NCBI GenBank assembly: GCA_028673005.1
Contig: CM054116.1
Coordinates: forward strand, 18,609,840-18,673,839
From: Tanypteryx hageni
Lineage: Eukaryota > Arthropoda > Insecta > Odonata > Petaluridae
Reading direction: 5' to 3'
DNA: 64,000 nucleotides
Position numbers and translations under genes: made by a program. Shown here piece by piece: positions 33,919 through 43,939 of the stretch. The notes below the pieces were generated by a model. That model made no database searches, was not told where the DNA came from, and saw only the letters and a program-made list of their open reading frames with translations. Positions within the stretch are counted from its first letter, which is position 1, and every line of letters starts with the position of its first letter.

Positions 33919-35188
33919 CGGCAACTATGCTGTCTTCTTTCTAAAGCCACATATCTTAGGTTGTTGCTTCGCTCTGCTAGAACCTTTTCTTTTTTTATCC
34001 TCCCAGCCCAACTTCTTCTTAGGTGGCATCTTAACTATTATAACTATGGTTTATTATAAAATGAATGATAAATTAAGTAACATATTTACTTGTGTAATGC
34101 CCGCACCCATTTTTAGAGCTAAAAATCTGGAAAAGCTGGAATTTGTGTAATATCTGCACTTCTGAGATTTCAATGTTGTTATTTACGACAATTCATTGAA
34201 TAATCTATCTAAAGCAGAGTTTGATGAATCAATTACCACAAAAAGCAAATATTTAAGAAGTGACTTCTAAGTATTACTTTTTAGTACTTTTTTAACGTAC
34301 GTAATCATGAAAAGTTGGCATCCATTGCCATTATTTTACATGGAGACAACTTGAAAACCTATTTTGGAGTCTAGCTCCTAAATCTCACAGAATGGTTCAA
34401 TTATGAGCCGTTGTCCATTCTCAAGTTATTTAATTTATAATTAGTAATTTTCACTAATTTAGCAAAATCATGCTCAGCCATTTTTCACCTAGAAAAAGAG
34501 TGAATTTTATGGAAATAAACGTAAACAGTTCATGCTCAAAATAAATCTCCCAGACATCACACAATGCCATAAATAAACCTGTCACTAGACGCAATACGAG
34601 TTGGTTACATCGAAGCATTTCTCACCTTTGTGTGGATAAAATATCACTGACAGCTTTCTGAAAGCACAAATGAACAACTCCAACAGTTATTTAGCGACAC
34701 ATTTCCATCACAAGATTGTGTTCTTTGCTTTTATACAGAGTAATAAAAGTATATTCTTTTAGGATTGCATAATGTAAAAGGAACCCAAAAAAATGCAGTT
34801 ACGGTAAAATGTGATTTGAGCATGTCATGGATTACAAGACAATCTAGCAGAATGCATTTAATGAAAAATATATGCACTTCAGTTATTTCTCTTACATCAC
34901 CTTTTCTATGAGAACAAACTCCATCTGATGTCTATTTACATAGAATATTTACATGAATTCGGTCTACTACTGATAACTGGCCAAGACTTTTTAAAATACC
35001 TGATAAATATCGAGCTTATTATATTATTCCAGGCATTTTGGAGAAATATCTTGGTTAAAAATCGAGGAAATAAAATGCATGGCATAATAATCATAATAAT
35101 AAGCTAATTTGTCCAGAAAGACATTACAAAATAATGCGTAAGACACGTCAAAATATCTTAAAAAGAAAACAATAATTACAAAAGTACC
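33919..35188. other. AT-rich spacer segment, no gene
   Basis: No supported frame. The right end probably includes the 3' untranslated part of the minus-strand retrotransposon that follows. Confidence 0.45.
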
Positions 35189-35818
35189 TCAAATAACAGA
35201 CATTAAATCACTAATATTATAAAAACATTTTGTGATCAGGAGATCATGAACATGCTTCTTAAATGACTGAAATGTGCTTGCTCCTTTGATTGCAACTGGC
35301 AAAGCATTATAGAATTTAATACATCTTGCTTTTGGTCCTTGGGAGCAAATTTTCAAGTTTTGTTGCATAACATGGAGATCATTAATTCTTCTTGTGTTAT
35401 AATCATGGAAATTGCTATTTTTCTTGTAGTCAGACATGTTTTGCCTCACATACAGCACCGCATTATAAATATAAATAGAAGGAACAGTCAAGAGTCCTAA
35501 CTTTATAAAAAGGGGCCGGCAGTGTGCTCTGAAAGGTGCATTGCACATTGACCAGGCCTTTTTCTGAATCTTGAAAACCTCATTTAATTGGGTAGAGGAG
35601 CCCCAGAGGACAATGCCATAGGCAATATGTGAATAAAAATAAGCAAAGTACACTTTTTTTAATGCCTCAAAACTGAGTGAGTGCTTCAGGACAGATAGGA
35701 TATAATACGCTGAGTTTAGCTTTTCACAGAAATTGTCAGTATGATAAGACCATTTCAAAAGAGGGTCAATATTGCTGAAATAGAATTTGAAGAAAAGGAG
35801 CAAATTAATTTCAATCAT
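35189..35818 (-). pseudogene. Non-LTR retrotransposon reverse transcriptase, C-terminal end (jockey-type)
   Basis: A 209-codon open frame matches the end of ORF2 reverse transcriptases of jockey/CR1-type LINEs. It covers the thumb-side segment HTDNFCEKLNSAYYILSVLK, the SHIAYGIVLWGSS motif, an LNEVFKIQKKA helix, HCRPLF.KLGLLTVPSIYIY, and a C-terminal FKKHVHDLL. The catalytic palm (FADD-type motif) and endonuclease are missing upstream, as expected from 5' truncation at insertion. The frame itself has no stop, so the insertion is fairly young. It is inactive alone. Confidence 0.82.
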
Positions 35819-35940
35819 CAGTCCTCTTGGAACTTATCATCTGATTAATTCAGGAGTTGACTTATATTGCAAGGCCCTGAACATAAAGAAATGCAAGTAT
35901 ACCATCTTCCAGTGATGGTCACAGTTTTAATAAAGATTGG

Positions 35941-37990
35941 ATGTACAAGGTATTGTTTAACGGCAAGAAACACTATAGAAAATGGATGTTTTATTCTGAA
36001 AACCAAAATGGATTGTTTTGCTTTCCATGCCTTTTATTTCTGAAAACTTCATATTCTACATTGTTTAATAAACAAGAAAGTGGATTTTCTGAATGGAAGC
36101 AGAATCATAGAATTCCAAATCACGAATTATCTGTAAATCACACAAATTGCTACATAATTTGGAAAATTTCCTGAAAAAAAACTAAAAACTGTAAAAGGTC
36201 TTATTGACGATGCTATTCAGAAACAGTTTTTCGATGACGTTAATAAGTGGTGTTACATCCTTAAGATAATTTTAAAATGAACCACCGTGAAACACCCAGA
36301 TGTGAAGTATATGTCCATTAAAAAATTTATTAATGCATAAAGTAATACATCGTATTTAATTAATTACTATAATATTTAAAAAGTTTGTCAAATTTCTTAA
36401 AATTGCTCCCACAGACCAACCAACTAACCACATCTGCGGTAGGGAAGTGTTTAGAGCTGGGTAGGTAATCGCGTGACAAGTTGAACGAAAATTACTACAG
36501 CTGGTTGGTTCCGTACGTAATACGAAACACAAAGTCATGTAGGCACCAATTAAAGTGTCTACTAATACAATGTAAACAAGACTGATAAAATTTAAATGTA
36601 TTTACTACAATTTAAACATGATGCTTTGCGTTTGGTATGCCAATGGCAGACGAAAAGTGGACGTGAGTTTCAGAGTGTAGAAAATTTACGAGAGCACTTG
36701 AGTAGTACATGTATGCTGAGTTTTAAAGTGAAATAGGACAAGTAATTACTTCTAACTTTTAAATAAGGTAGCCCAAACAAAAAATTAAGAAGTCCAGTAC
36801 ACCACTTCTCTGTAGTTGGATCATTGCAGCATGTAAAAAAATAGATCCCAATAGTATCTCAAGAGGGTTCAAGAAATGCTGCATATCAAATTCCATGGAC
36901 AACTTGTTCAAATTTGAATAAGTTGTGATGAATGAACAGGACAGCAAGAATAAGGGAAGGAAACAGAGGAGAGGGAGATGTAAGTAGTAAATTTACTTTT
37001 TTTTAAATCATCATCTTAATGTTAACTTGTTATGCACAAATGTAAAAGTTTTTTTGTAAGTGAACCTAATTTTAAGGGGTCGCCTTCCTTTCAGGTAACT
37101 ACGGTATAATGACGTACAGGCCCAAACATTATGTGTTAATAATCTTGCCAGAGATGTTTCATGAGCTGCTCATTCACTCAATCTAATTGGAGTGCATGCA
37201 GCGAGCAATAATGTTGAAATGACAACATTTTTCGGGGTAGTCAAGAAAATATTTAATTTTTTGTTTTTTTTTCTACTAAAAGGTGGGAAAAATTAACACT
37301 TTTATTAAATACAACCCTCAAAGAACACAGTGACACAAGATGGTGTTCTAAAGCACGTGCAATAAGGGCACTTGGTTCTCAAATTAGTGATGTGCTAACT
37401 ATTTTAATGAAAATATCTGAAAACATTACTTTTGGGGACTGTAGCTAAAGCCAGATTATTATTATTGAATGTTACATCATTTAATTTCATTTTTATGTTA
37501 ATAATGTGGGAAAAAATTTTAATCAAAATAAACAATATCAATAACCAACTACAAAACAAGATGCAAGACATTGTTCGTTCTTCGGAATTATTTAAGGGGT
37601 TACTACACAGCTTCAAACAATTCAGAAGTGAGGGATTCAAAGATATAATATCCAAATGTGTGAAAAAATGAGAAGAACTTGAAATATATCCTGCTCCTCA
37701 AAATAAGAGAAAAAGAAAAAAGAAAATGTTGCCTGGAGAAGAAGCTACTGATGAAGGAGCACTACTTTCGATCAATGACAAACTATAACACCTATTTTAC
37801 GAGGTAAGTGATGTTATAATCTGTCAGTTAGATGGTAGATTTAAAAATATGCACTGTGTATCATCATTACATGATTTTTTTAAGTGGAAAAAATTTAGAT
37901 CAAATGTCATTAGTAGATTTAAAAAAGGCAGCTGCTGATATTTGTATAGAATACCAAGATTTAGATTGTATTCAAATGCAAAATGAAGTA
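35941..37990 (+). pseudogene. Second ZMYM1-like hAT relic (spacer)
   Basis: Pieces of a TTF/ZMYM1-like hAT transposase appear in the right order through several frames. First a zinc-finger region (35941-36174) with HYRKWMFYSENQNGLFCFPC and GFSEWKQNH. Then AAHSLNLIGVHAASNN and TFFGVVKKIFNF (about 37157-37260), DTRWCSKARAIRALGSQISD (about 37330-37395), a helical stretch open at 37432-37671, and AAADICIEYQDLDCIQMQNEVKCF near 37930. The segment 36180-37080 is non-coding or rearranged. Its motifs differ from the unit's hAT relic, so it is a separate lineage. Inactive. Confidence 0.72.
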
Positions 37991-38274
37991 AAATGTTTTC
38001 AATTTTAGGTGCAAGCTGGCCGGATGGACCAGAATTTCCCATAAGGAGTTCTGCTATTACTGCTTGGCTGCTAAAGAATGCCTTAAAAGTCTGCTTGTGG
38101 TGGCTGTTTTCACACAGTAAATGAAGACTTTTGGATGTCACCTGTGTTATCCAGATGTGCATTACCTTCTTCCTCAAAATGTGTGCTTTGAGAATCATCA
38201 TCCTGCACGCAGTGAATGCGAAAGAAAAAATGAGATTACTTGAATAAAGAATACATTTTATAATATGAAGGTTC

Positions 38275-38785
38275 ATGAGTTTTTTTGATCTAGGTAACAT
38301 TCATGGAACAGTATTGGGAAGAAAAGATTTCGGATTTCATGAAAAATGGAATTTCCATCACTGCGTGGGAGCACTGTATGGAAAACATATTGTGCTTCAA
38401 GCACCGTCAAACTCGGGAAGCATATATTTCAACTGTAAGCAAACATTCACCATTGTGTTTCTAGGCTTGGTGGATGCATTTTACAATTTTACTTTCGTCG
38501 ATGTAGGGTGCCAAGGTAGAATTTCAGATAGTGGAGTTTTCAGGAATTCAAAATTCTTTAAATGTCTCCAAAACAACTCACTGCAGCTTCCAAGAGAAAA
38601 ACATTACCTGTGAGAGGAAAATTGTACCGTACATTTTAGTTGTGGATGAAGCATTTCCACTGTTGACAAATATTATAAAGCCGCATCATGGAATTTACGA
38701 AAAAGCATCTCTTGAAGGGATATTTAACTACAGGTTTTTGCGAGCACGGAATGTAGTGGAGAATGCTATAAAAATCGAAAATTAA
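38275..38785 (+). pseudogene. PIF/Harbinger transposase (HARBI1-like) catalytic-domain remnant
   Basis: Two overlapping frames (38275-38613 and 38531-38785) together cover most of the DDE domain of Harbinger transposases. The order is WNFHHCVGALYGKHIVLQAP, NSGSIYFN, FVDVGCQGRISDSGVF, then after a frameshift near 38605 PYILVVDEAFPLL, then FNYRFLRARNVVENA. The second Asp (in ISDSG) and the Glu (in DEAF) are present. The first catalytic Asp, normally in GALDGKHI, is Tyr here. With the frameshift and the missing N-terminus the element is dead. The relatives HARBI1 and its MADF partner act as a pair in intact elements. Confidence 0.88.
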
Positions 38786-38940
38786 AAATTGTAAATTTTT
38801 AGGGGTGGTTTTAACTCCATTTGTACATAAAGTTTAGTAATTGTTATCCTGGAAACTATAAATTGTAGGTATGAGTTTTTTCCAACATTTTGTAGCAAAT
38901 TATATATAGAAAAAAAGTAAATTTTGAAAATTTTCAACAT

Positions 38941-39905
38941 TGCGACTGCTAAAAATTCGAAATTATTTAAGCATATTTTAAAGGTTAATGTATTTTTGAA
39001 TGTGTTATGAAACTGAAATTATTTTAAAAGGTTGATTTAAAAAAACGAAATAGGGATTATAGAAATTTTGATATTTTAACTTGTTTGGCTTTTAAAATTT
39101 GAAAAGTTTAAACAAAGAGGTAAATGTTTAGGTACAACATGGCAAGGCAAGTTAGTTCTGTAATTTAAATATTTTAATTAATTTGTTCCCATAATTTCCA
39201 CGACAGCATGGTATTTTGAAGGACCACGTTTTGCTAAATAAGGGCAGTCATGACACTCCACAGACGTGACTAAATCTTCTTCTTCATCTACAACTACACT
39301 CACTTCATAACCTCTTTAACTTATTCTGTGTTCAGGGCAAATCTTGCCTTTAGCAATACAAATTTTTCCTTCTTGCTTCAGTTTAACAAATCCAAGAGAA
39401 TTACTGACATAGTCTTTCCTCATTGACCTCAAAGGTAGAAAAAAGCCATAAAAGCAACAATGAAATTTGCGTCAAATACAAAAGAGACACGCAGTTATGA
39501 CACACACTTCCACAGTTTTTCTTTTCACAAGTATAGGTAATAACTAAGACAGATAGACACTTAAAACAACAAACTTCATCACAATTCCTATAGACAAGAC
39601 AGACGGAAACAGATGAGCTGGAGATTCGATATTTTTTTCTTAGGTAGGATTTTGTGCAAAACCGACTAGAACAAACGAAAATCTTAAAAGAGTGCGACAA
39701 TGCGGCCGCTAAAAATTCGCATTTGTTTAAACAAATTTTCAAGGTTTATGTATTTCCGAATGTGTTACAGAGCTGAAATTTTTTTATAGGTAGGATTTGA
39801 AAAAAAAACGAAAAAGGGATTATAGAAATTTTGATATATTAATTTGTGCTGCCGTTAAAAATTCTTAAAATTTAAACAAATAGATAACTGTTTACGTAGA
39901 TGCTA
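38941..39905 (+). repeat. Dispersed repeat, two direct copies downstream of the Harbinger relic
   Basis: 38941-39135 and 39701-39905 share GCTAAAAATTCG, TTATGTATTT, GAATGTGTTA, and GGGATTATAGAAATTTTGAT in the same order. The second copy is preceded by 39613-39730, itself a copy of 33644-33760. The family may be a non-autonomous element or the Harbinger's own flank. No ends were defined. Confidence 0.65.
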
Positions 39906-40214
39906 CATCTGGTAAAAATGATTAAAGTATTTGTAAATTTTTAGTATCCCTTTTGCTTCCTGACATTCTACATTGACTGACTGTGTGCCGTCAACAAGAG
40001 ACCTTTTTCCAGAAACATATTATTCCCGGGTTTTAACAGGGTTTCTCGTGTTATTTAGGATGTTTTAGCAGAAAGCAAAAGCAATGAATTCTCTGATTAT
40101 GGCACACGATACAGCGTGAAACTTTGAGGATCGAGTTGCCAACAATTCACGGAATATTTTTCTGGTGGCCACAGCAAATCCTTGATACTTGTTTCCTATA
40201 TTGCTCCGCTAAAT

Positions 40215-40533
40215 CAGCGGTGCCCAAACTACGGCCCGCGGGCCAAATGCGGTCCGCGAAGGGTTTTTGTTCGGCCCGCGAAGCTGAGGCGAAAAATCAA
40301 TTCGAAAAATTTAACACACAAATTCATACATTTTATAAAAATTTTCATAATAAAACTTTAAATATTGAAATGTTAGCCATGAAAACCTTATTCAGACAAG
40401 ATTTTCACTTAATGGCATCTCAGAACATATAGAAATTTTCCGATTTTAACTCTAATCCGGCCCGCCGAAGAATTGACAACTTCCAATGCAACCATTGATG
40501 TGGCCCGCCATTAGAAAGGTTTGGGCACCGCTG
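40215..40533. mobile_element. hAT-type MITE with TIRs and 8-bp target duplication
   Basis: A 319-bp element bounded by perfect 15-bp inverted repeats CAGCGGTGCCCAAAC (40215-40229) and GTTTGGGCACCGCTG (40519-40533). Flanking octamers are CGCTAAAT (40207-40214) and CGCTAATT (40534-40541), a target duplication with one mismatch. Subterminal CGGCCCGCGGGCC and CGGCCCGCC are typical of many animal hAT elements. The interior is AT-rich and codes for nothing credible. Confidence 0.92.
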
Positions 40534-40541
40534 CGCTAATT

Positions 40542-41280
40542 CTCTGAAATACATCGAAAAAGCGCTACAGAGTCCTAAACCACCACTACGTTATTCCATA
40601 AACATATAATCCCCCGCCCATGTTTAACGTTCTTCCTGCTGTATATTAATACATTTGTGTACGTTTGCTACGACTCTATAAATTGAAAGCTTTTATGAAT
40701 ATGATTCTCCTTTTTTTATTAAATGTGAGAATCCATTAGCATTTGCCGTTTAAGCCTTTATTGTAATATCGATATTTTTCTTTTGATTTTGTAAACGATT
40801 GTTACAGCTGCAGAAGCAATTAATTACAGGGGAACTTTAAAGCTCTTCCAAATATTAATATTTTTTTAACCATTTGTTGTACTTGACGTAACACGTTTCA
40901 TTTTTAAAAAGACGAAATTATTGTCAACCTCTTATTAGACGGAGGGGACTATTGATGTCTATAAATCACGAGGTGCAATGATCTAAGTAATACCACATCA
41001 TAAATTTCTTATCAGATTTTTATATATACTCCTTCGAATTATTATATAAAAACTACGGGTATCGTTGACCTACTTAGGAAATTGCTATAATTTTTTCGAG
41101 GAATTTTTGGTCAATTATTCTACTTAAGATAATTTTGAATCCTACATATTTCACAAGTTGCTCAGCATTTCTATTTCATTTTCATTGGTAAAATATCGTC
41201 AGTGACTGGGTCCTTAAACACTGGATAGATGTATTCTATAATGACTAATATTTATTTTGATATCCCTACTTCTCGAAGGA
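40542..41280. other. AT-rich spacer segment, no gene
   Basis: Nothing recognised on either strand. Confidence 0.5.
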
Positions 41281-41424
41281 GCACTTCTAGTGTCGCGGGC
41301 TCGAATCCTGCCTCGAGCATGGATTGTTGCGATCCGTCACGGATTTTCCGGTCATTTTCTGATGACAAGCTTTAAGTAGCTTTTCGGAAGACAGGAAAAA
41401 CTCCAAATAGGTAAAAAAAAAAGA
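41281..41424 (+). mobile_element. 5'-truncated SINE remnant
   Basis: A B box-like GGGCTCGAATCCTGCCTCGA is followed by GCATGGATTGTTGCGATCC, a common continuation in arthropod tRNA-derived SINEs, and the segment ends in an A-rich run (GTAAAAAAAAAAGAA). No A box is visible upstream. Confidence 0.55.
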
Positions 41425-42530
41425 ATATCCAAGCCACGTTCCTTACTCCGTTCCCGATATCCTTAATTAAAATAAGAGAGGAACAAAGCGAAGCGAGCAA
41501 AGGTGGGTGCAAGGAAGGTGTGGGGATTGTGGGGTGGGATATCTCCGAGGTACTTACGTATTTTGCCTCATCAATTTCTCCGGCAAGAATATACAAACAT
41601 TACAACAAACAACTTCTAAACATAAAAATCAGCTATCATTAGAAACAATACACAAAAATCCTAGTTAAGTGTGATTTTGATCACACCATTAAGGTTTTTG
41701 TAGGTAAAGTAGTTCAGAAATAACTTCAGTGAGTGGATGGGTAATTGAAAATGATGTTTTCCGGATGGGTTAGCCAACCGCACAAGACGCAACTACAGAT
41801 AGCTATTTTTTACAAATTAATTATTTTCTCAAAATATTTTGTATAAATTTAACTAAAATTTTATACGATTCCTCATATTATATATTATTATATATATTGT
41901 AGTAGGGTGTATTTATGACGTTTTTCAGCTTTATATCTCGAATAGCTTCCGAGATAGAGGGGGGGGGGGAAAGGACAACTTAAATTTCCACTTTTTCCTT
42001 TCCTACGGCCGTCACTTAAAAAAAAATCAAAAAACTAAAATACGATTCATAATCAGAAGATTATGGTCTTTCATTTGATACCCAACATGTATTTTTTTAG
42101 ATAATGAATTTTTAACCTCCCACCATTTTCAACAATTTTCCGTCAATTATTTGTTTGTAATATATTTTTCGTGTCGTTGGACCAGTAATGTGCGTATGCA
42201 TGCCAAATTTGATGTCCCTCGCGTGAACGGTGCGATCAGCAGACCTTTCTGACAGCCTGACACACACACACACACACCAGGAGCTCAGTGTTCAGTGATT
42301 TCAACTGTGTTGAAATGGGGAGGCAGCGGTGTAACTCACGAGTTCCTCCTCCCTGGGCGCCTGGACCCTTCATAGTTCCTTGTTCTTTTAGTCTTTATGA
42401 GTAGAAAATGAATCCCGCGTTTGATAATATTTATCTGTTCTCTGCATTGAATTCTGTCAGTCATCACTAAAACATTCTTTTAATGAATTTTTCCGAGATT
42501 TTCATTTCCTATGTACACAGACGTCCAGCC
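41425..42530. repeat. Spacer segment with G11 and (CA)n runs, no gene
   Basis: Contains an 11-base G run at 41959-41969 within GAGATAGAGG and a (CA)n run at 42260-42278. The phrase CTTCCGAGATA near 41947 recurs at about 42614, hinting at a link to the tandem repeat that follows. No coding frame supported. Confidence 0.6.
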
Positions 42531-42765
42531 GGCCCTGCCCCGTCAAAAGTTGGCTAAATCGTTGTCAGTCCACTTATGCAAAACTGAAAAAATGACGGAC
42601 CTAGATCTAACAGCTTCCGAGATATTCATTTCTCACCTACAACGGCCGCTAACCGGCCCTGTTGTGTCAAAAGTTGGACTGAAAGCGTGTGTCCGCCTAC
42701 TTAAAAAAACATGAAAAAATGACGGCTCTAGCTCAAAAGACTTCCTTGATATTCATTGCTAATAG
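42531..42765 (+). repeat. ~124-bp tandem duplication
   Basis: Two copies beginning GGCCCTG...GTCAAAAGTTGG at 42531 and 42655, both containing AAAAAATGACGG and ending CTTCC(G/T)(A/T)GATATTCATT. A 67-codon frame across it is accidental. Confidence 0.75.
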
Positions 42766-42934
42766 TGTGGTTGCACCCCTGCCTACATTTTCGATTATAT
42801 GGACAATGTACATAAGTAACAATATTAGCTCTTAATAATTCATAAACCGTTCCTTACTGAAAAATCCCATAAAAGCTACAATTGATTGAAAACATTTGAG
42901 GGAATATTCGTCAAAGAAAAGATTATGAGCTATC

Positions 42935-43200
42935 ACTCACTCGGAAACGAATATGAGCGGTTATCTGTTGAGAAACGATTATGAGTAATTATTCACTGAC
43001 AAACGAATACGATTGATTATTGTATTATTCGTTGAGAAACGAATACGAGTGATTATTTGGTTATTCGTTGAGAAATGAATACGAGTGTATATTCGATTAT
43101 TCGCTGAGAAACGAATACGATTGATTATTCGGTTATTCGTTGTTAAATGAATACGAGTGTTTATTCCTTGAGGAACGATTATGAGTGAATAATCAATTAT
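42935..43200. repeat. 36/28-bp minisatellite
   Basis: Units of GAGAAACGAATACGAGTGAT plus TATTCGGTTATTCGTT (36 bp), with interspersed 28-bp forms lacking the second TTATTCG. About seven units, followed by AT-rich inverted TTCGAATAT motifs to about 43300. Confidence 0.88.
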
Positions 43201-43455
43201 TAATATTCGATTATGATATCACTCTGATATAATCGAATAATTCGAATGATATAACCGAATAATTCGAATATGAATATTCGAATATACCATCACTAATTCA
43301 GATGCTATCATCCAAAGAGATCATTATGTTTTTCCCACGGTTCGTAGAAACCCTTTTGATAGCATCTATATTTTTAGGAGATAATCCATAATTGTTGGTA
43401 CTATGTAGATTAAAACCAGTTTAATCTAGAAATAATATTCTTCCTGATGGAATCT

Positions 43456-43939
43456 TCATGATTTCACGAGAATATATTTTCCTATTTGATAAAACTTCAG
43501 GTTTGTGGATTTTGAAACTCTTCCTTTCAATCTTTTTCTTGTAATGCCAATATTTTTTAGATTTGTCGATATAGTAGACTGTGTAGAGATGAAGTCATAT
43601 TCTCTCAACTTTTCTCGAATGCCTTTTTGTGTCAATGAGCAGTCGGCTTGAATAATGTCACATATTTTGTCCAATAATCTAGAAACTTGTTGCGGTTTGA
43701 GTACAGGCTTCTTCAGTGTTAAATCAACTTCTTCCATATTTTCCTCAGCTTCGTATATTCTCCTCATTAGTTTGTACACAACAGACAAAGATACGCCCAA
43801 GTTTTTTGCCATTTTAACCGCTGACTCACCTTGTTCTCTCATATTTTTAAATATTTCAAATTTTTCGTCGGTTAATGAGGTGAATTTCTTTCTTGTTCTA
43901 GCAACTGAATCATTTAGTACACTCTGTATTCCATTTTAA
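43456..43939 (-). pseudogene. Tc1/mariner-like transposase N-terminus, fuller copy (E' edge and spacer)
   Basis: This copy is open for 128 codons (43456-43842). It continues past ITRKR with LKGRVSKSTNLKFYQ, sequence absent from the unit copies, and carries sense codons where A and B have stops (after KPQQ, and KGIREKL). Both helix-turn-helix motifs are intact. The continuation lies outside the repeated unit, in the spacer. It still lacks the catalytic domain, so it is a fragment. Confidence 0.68.

Larger units (their letters stand above)
30849..43534. other. 12.7-kb unique spacer inside the inverted array
   Basis: Single-copy in this window. Its two edges are at adjacent unit positions (A-11146 on the left, A-11145 on the right), and no target duplication was seen. 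It holds decayed transposons and simple repeats listed separately. Confidence 0.88.

Noticed and set aside
42511..42714. 67-codon frame
   Set aside because: It spans a tandem duplication of noncoding sequence and has no recognisable motif.
42935..43200. CRISPR array
   Set aside because: Spacers are absent, units are contiguous, and the context is a eukaryotic nuclear genome.
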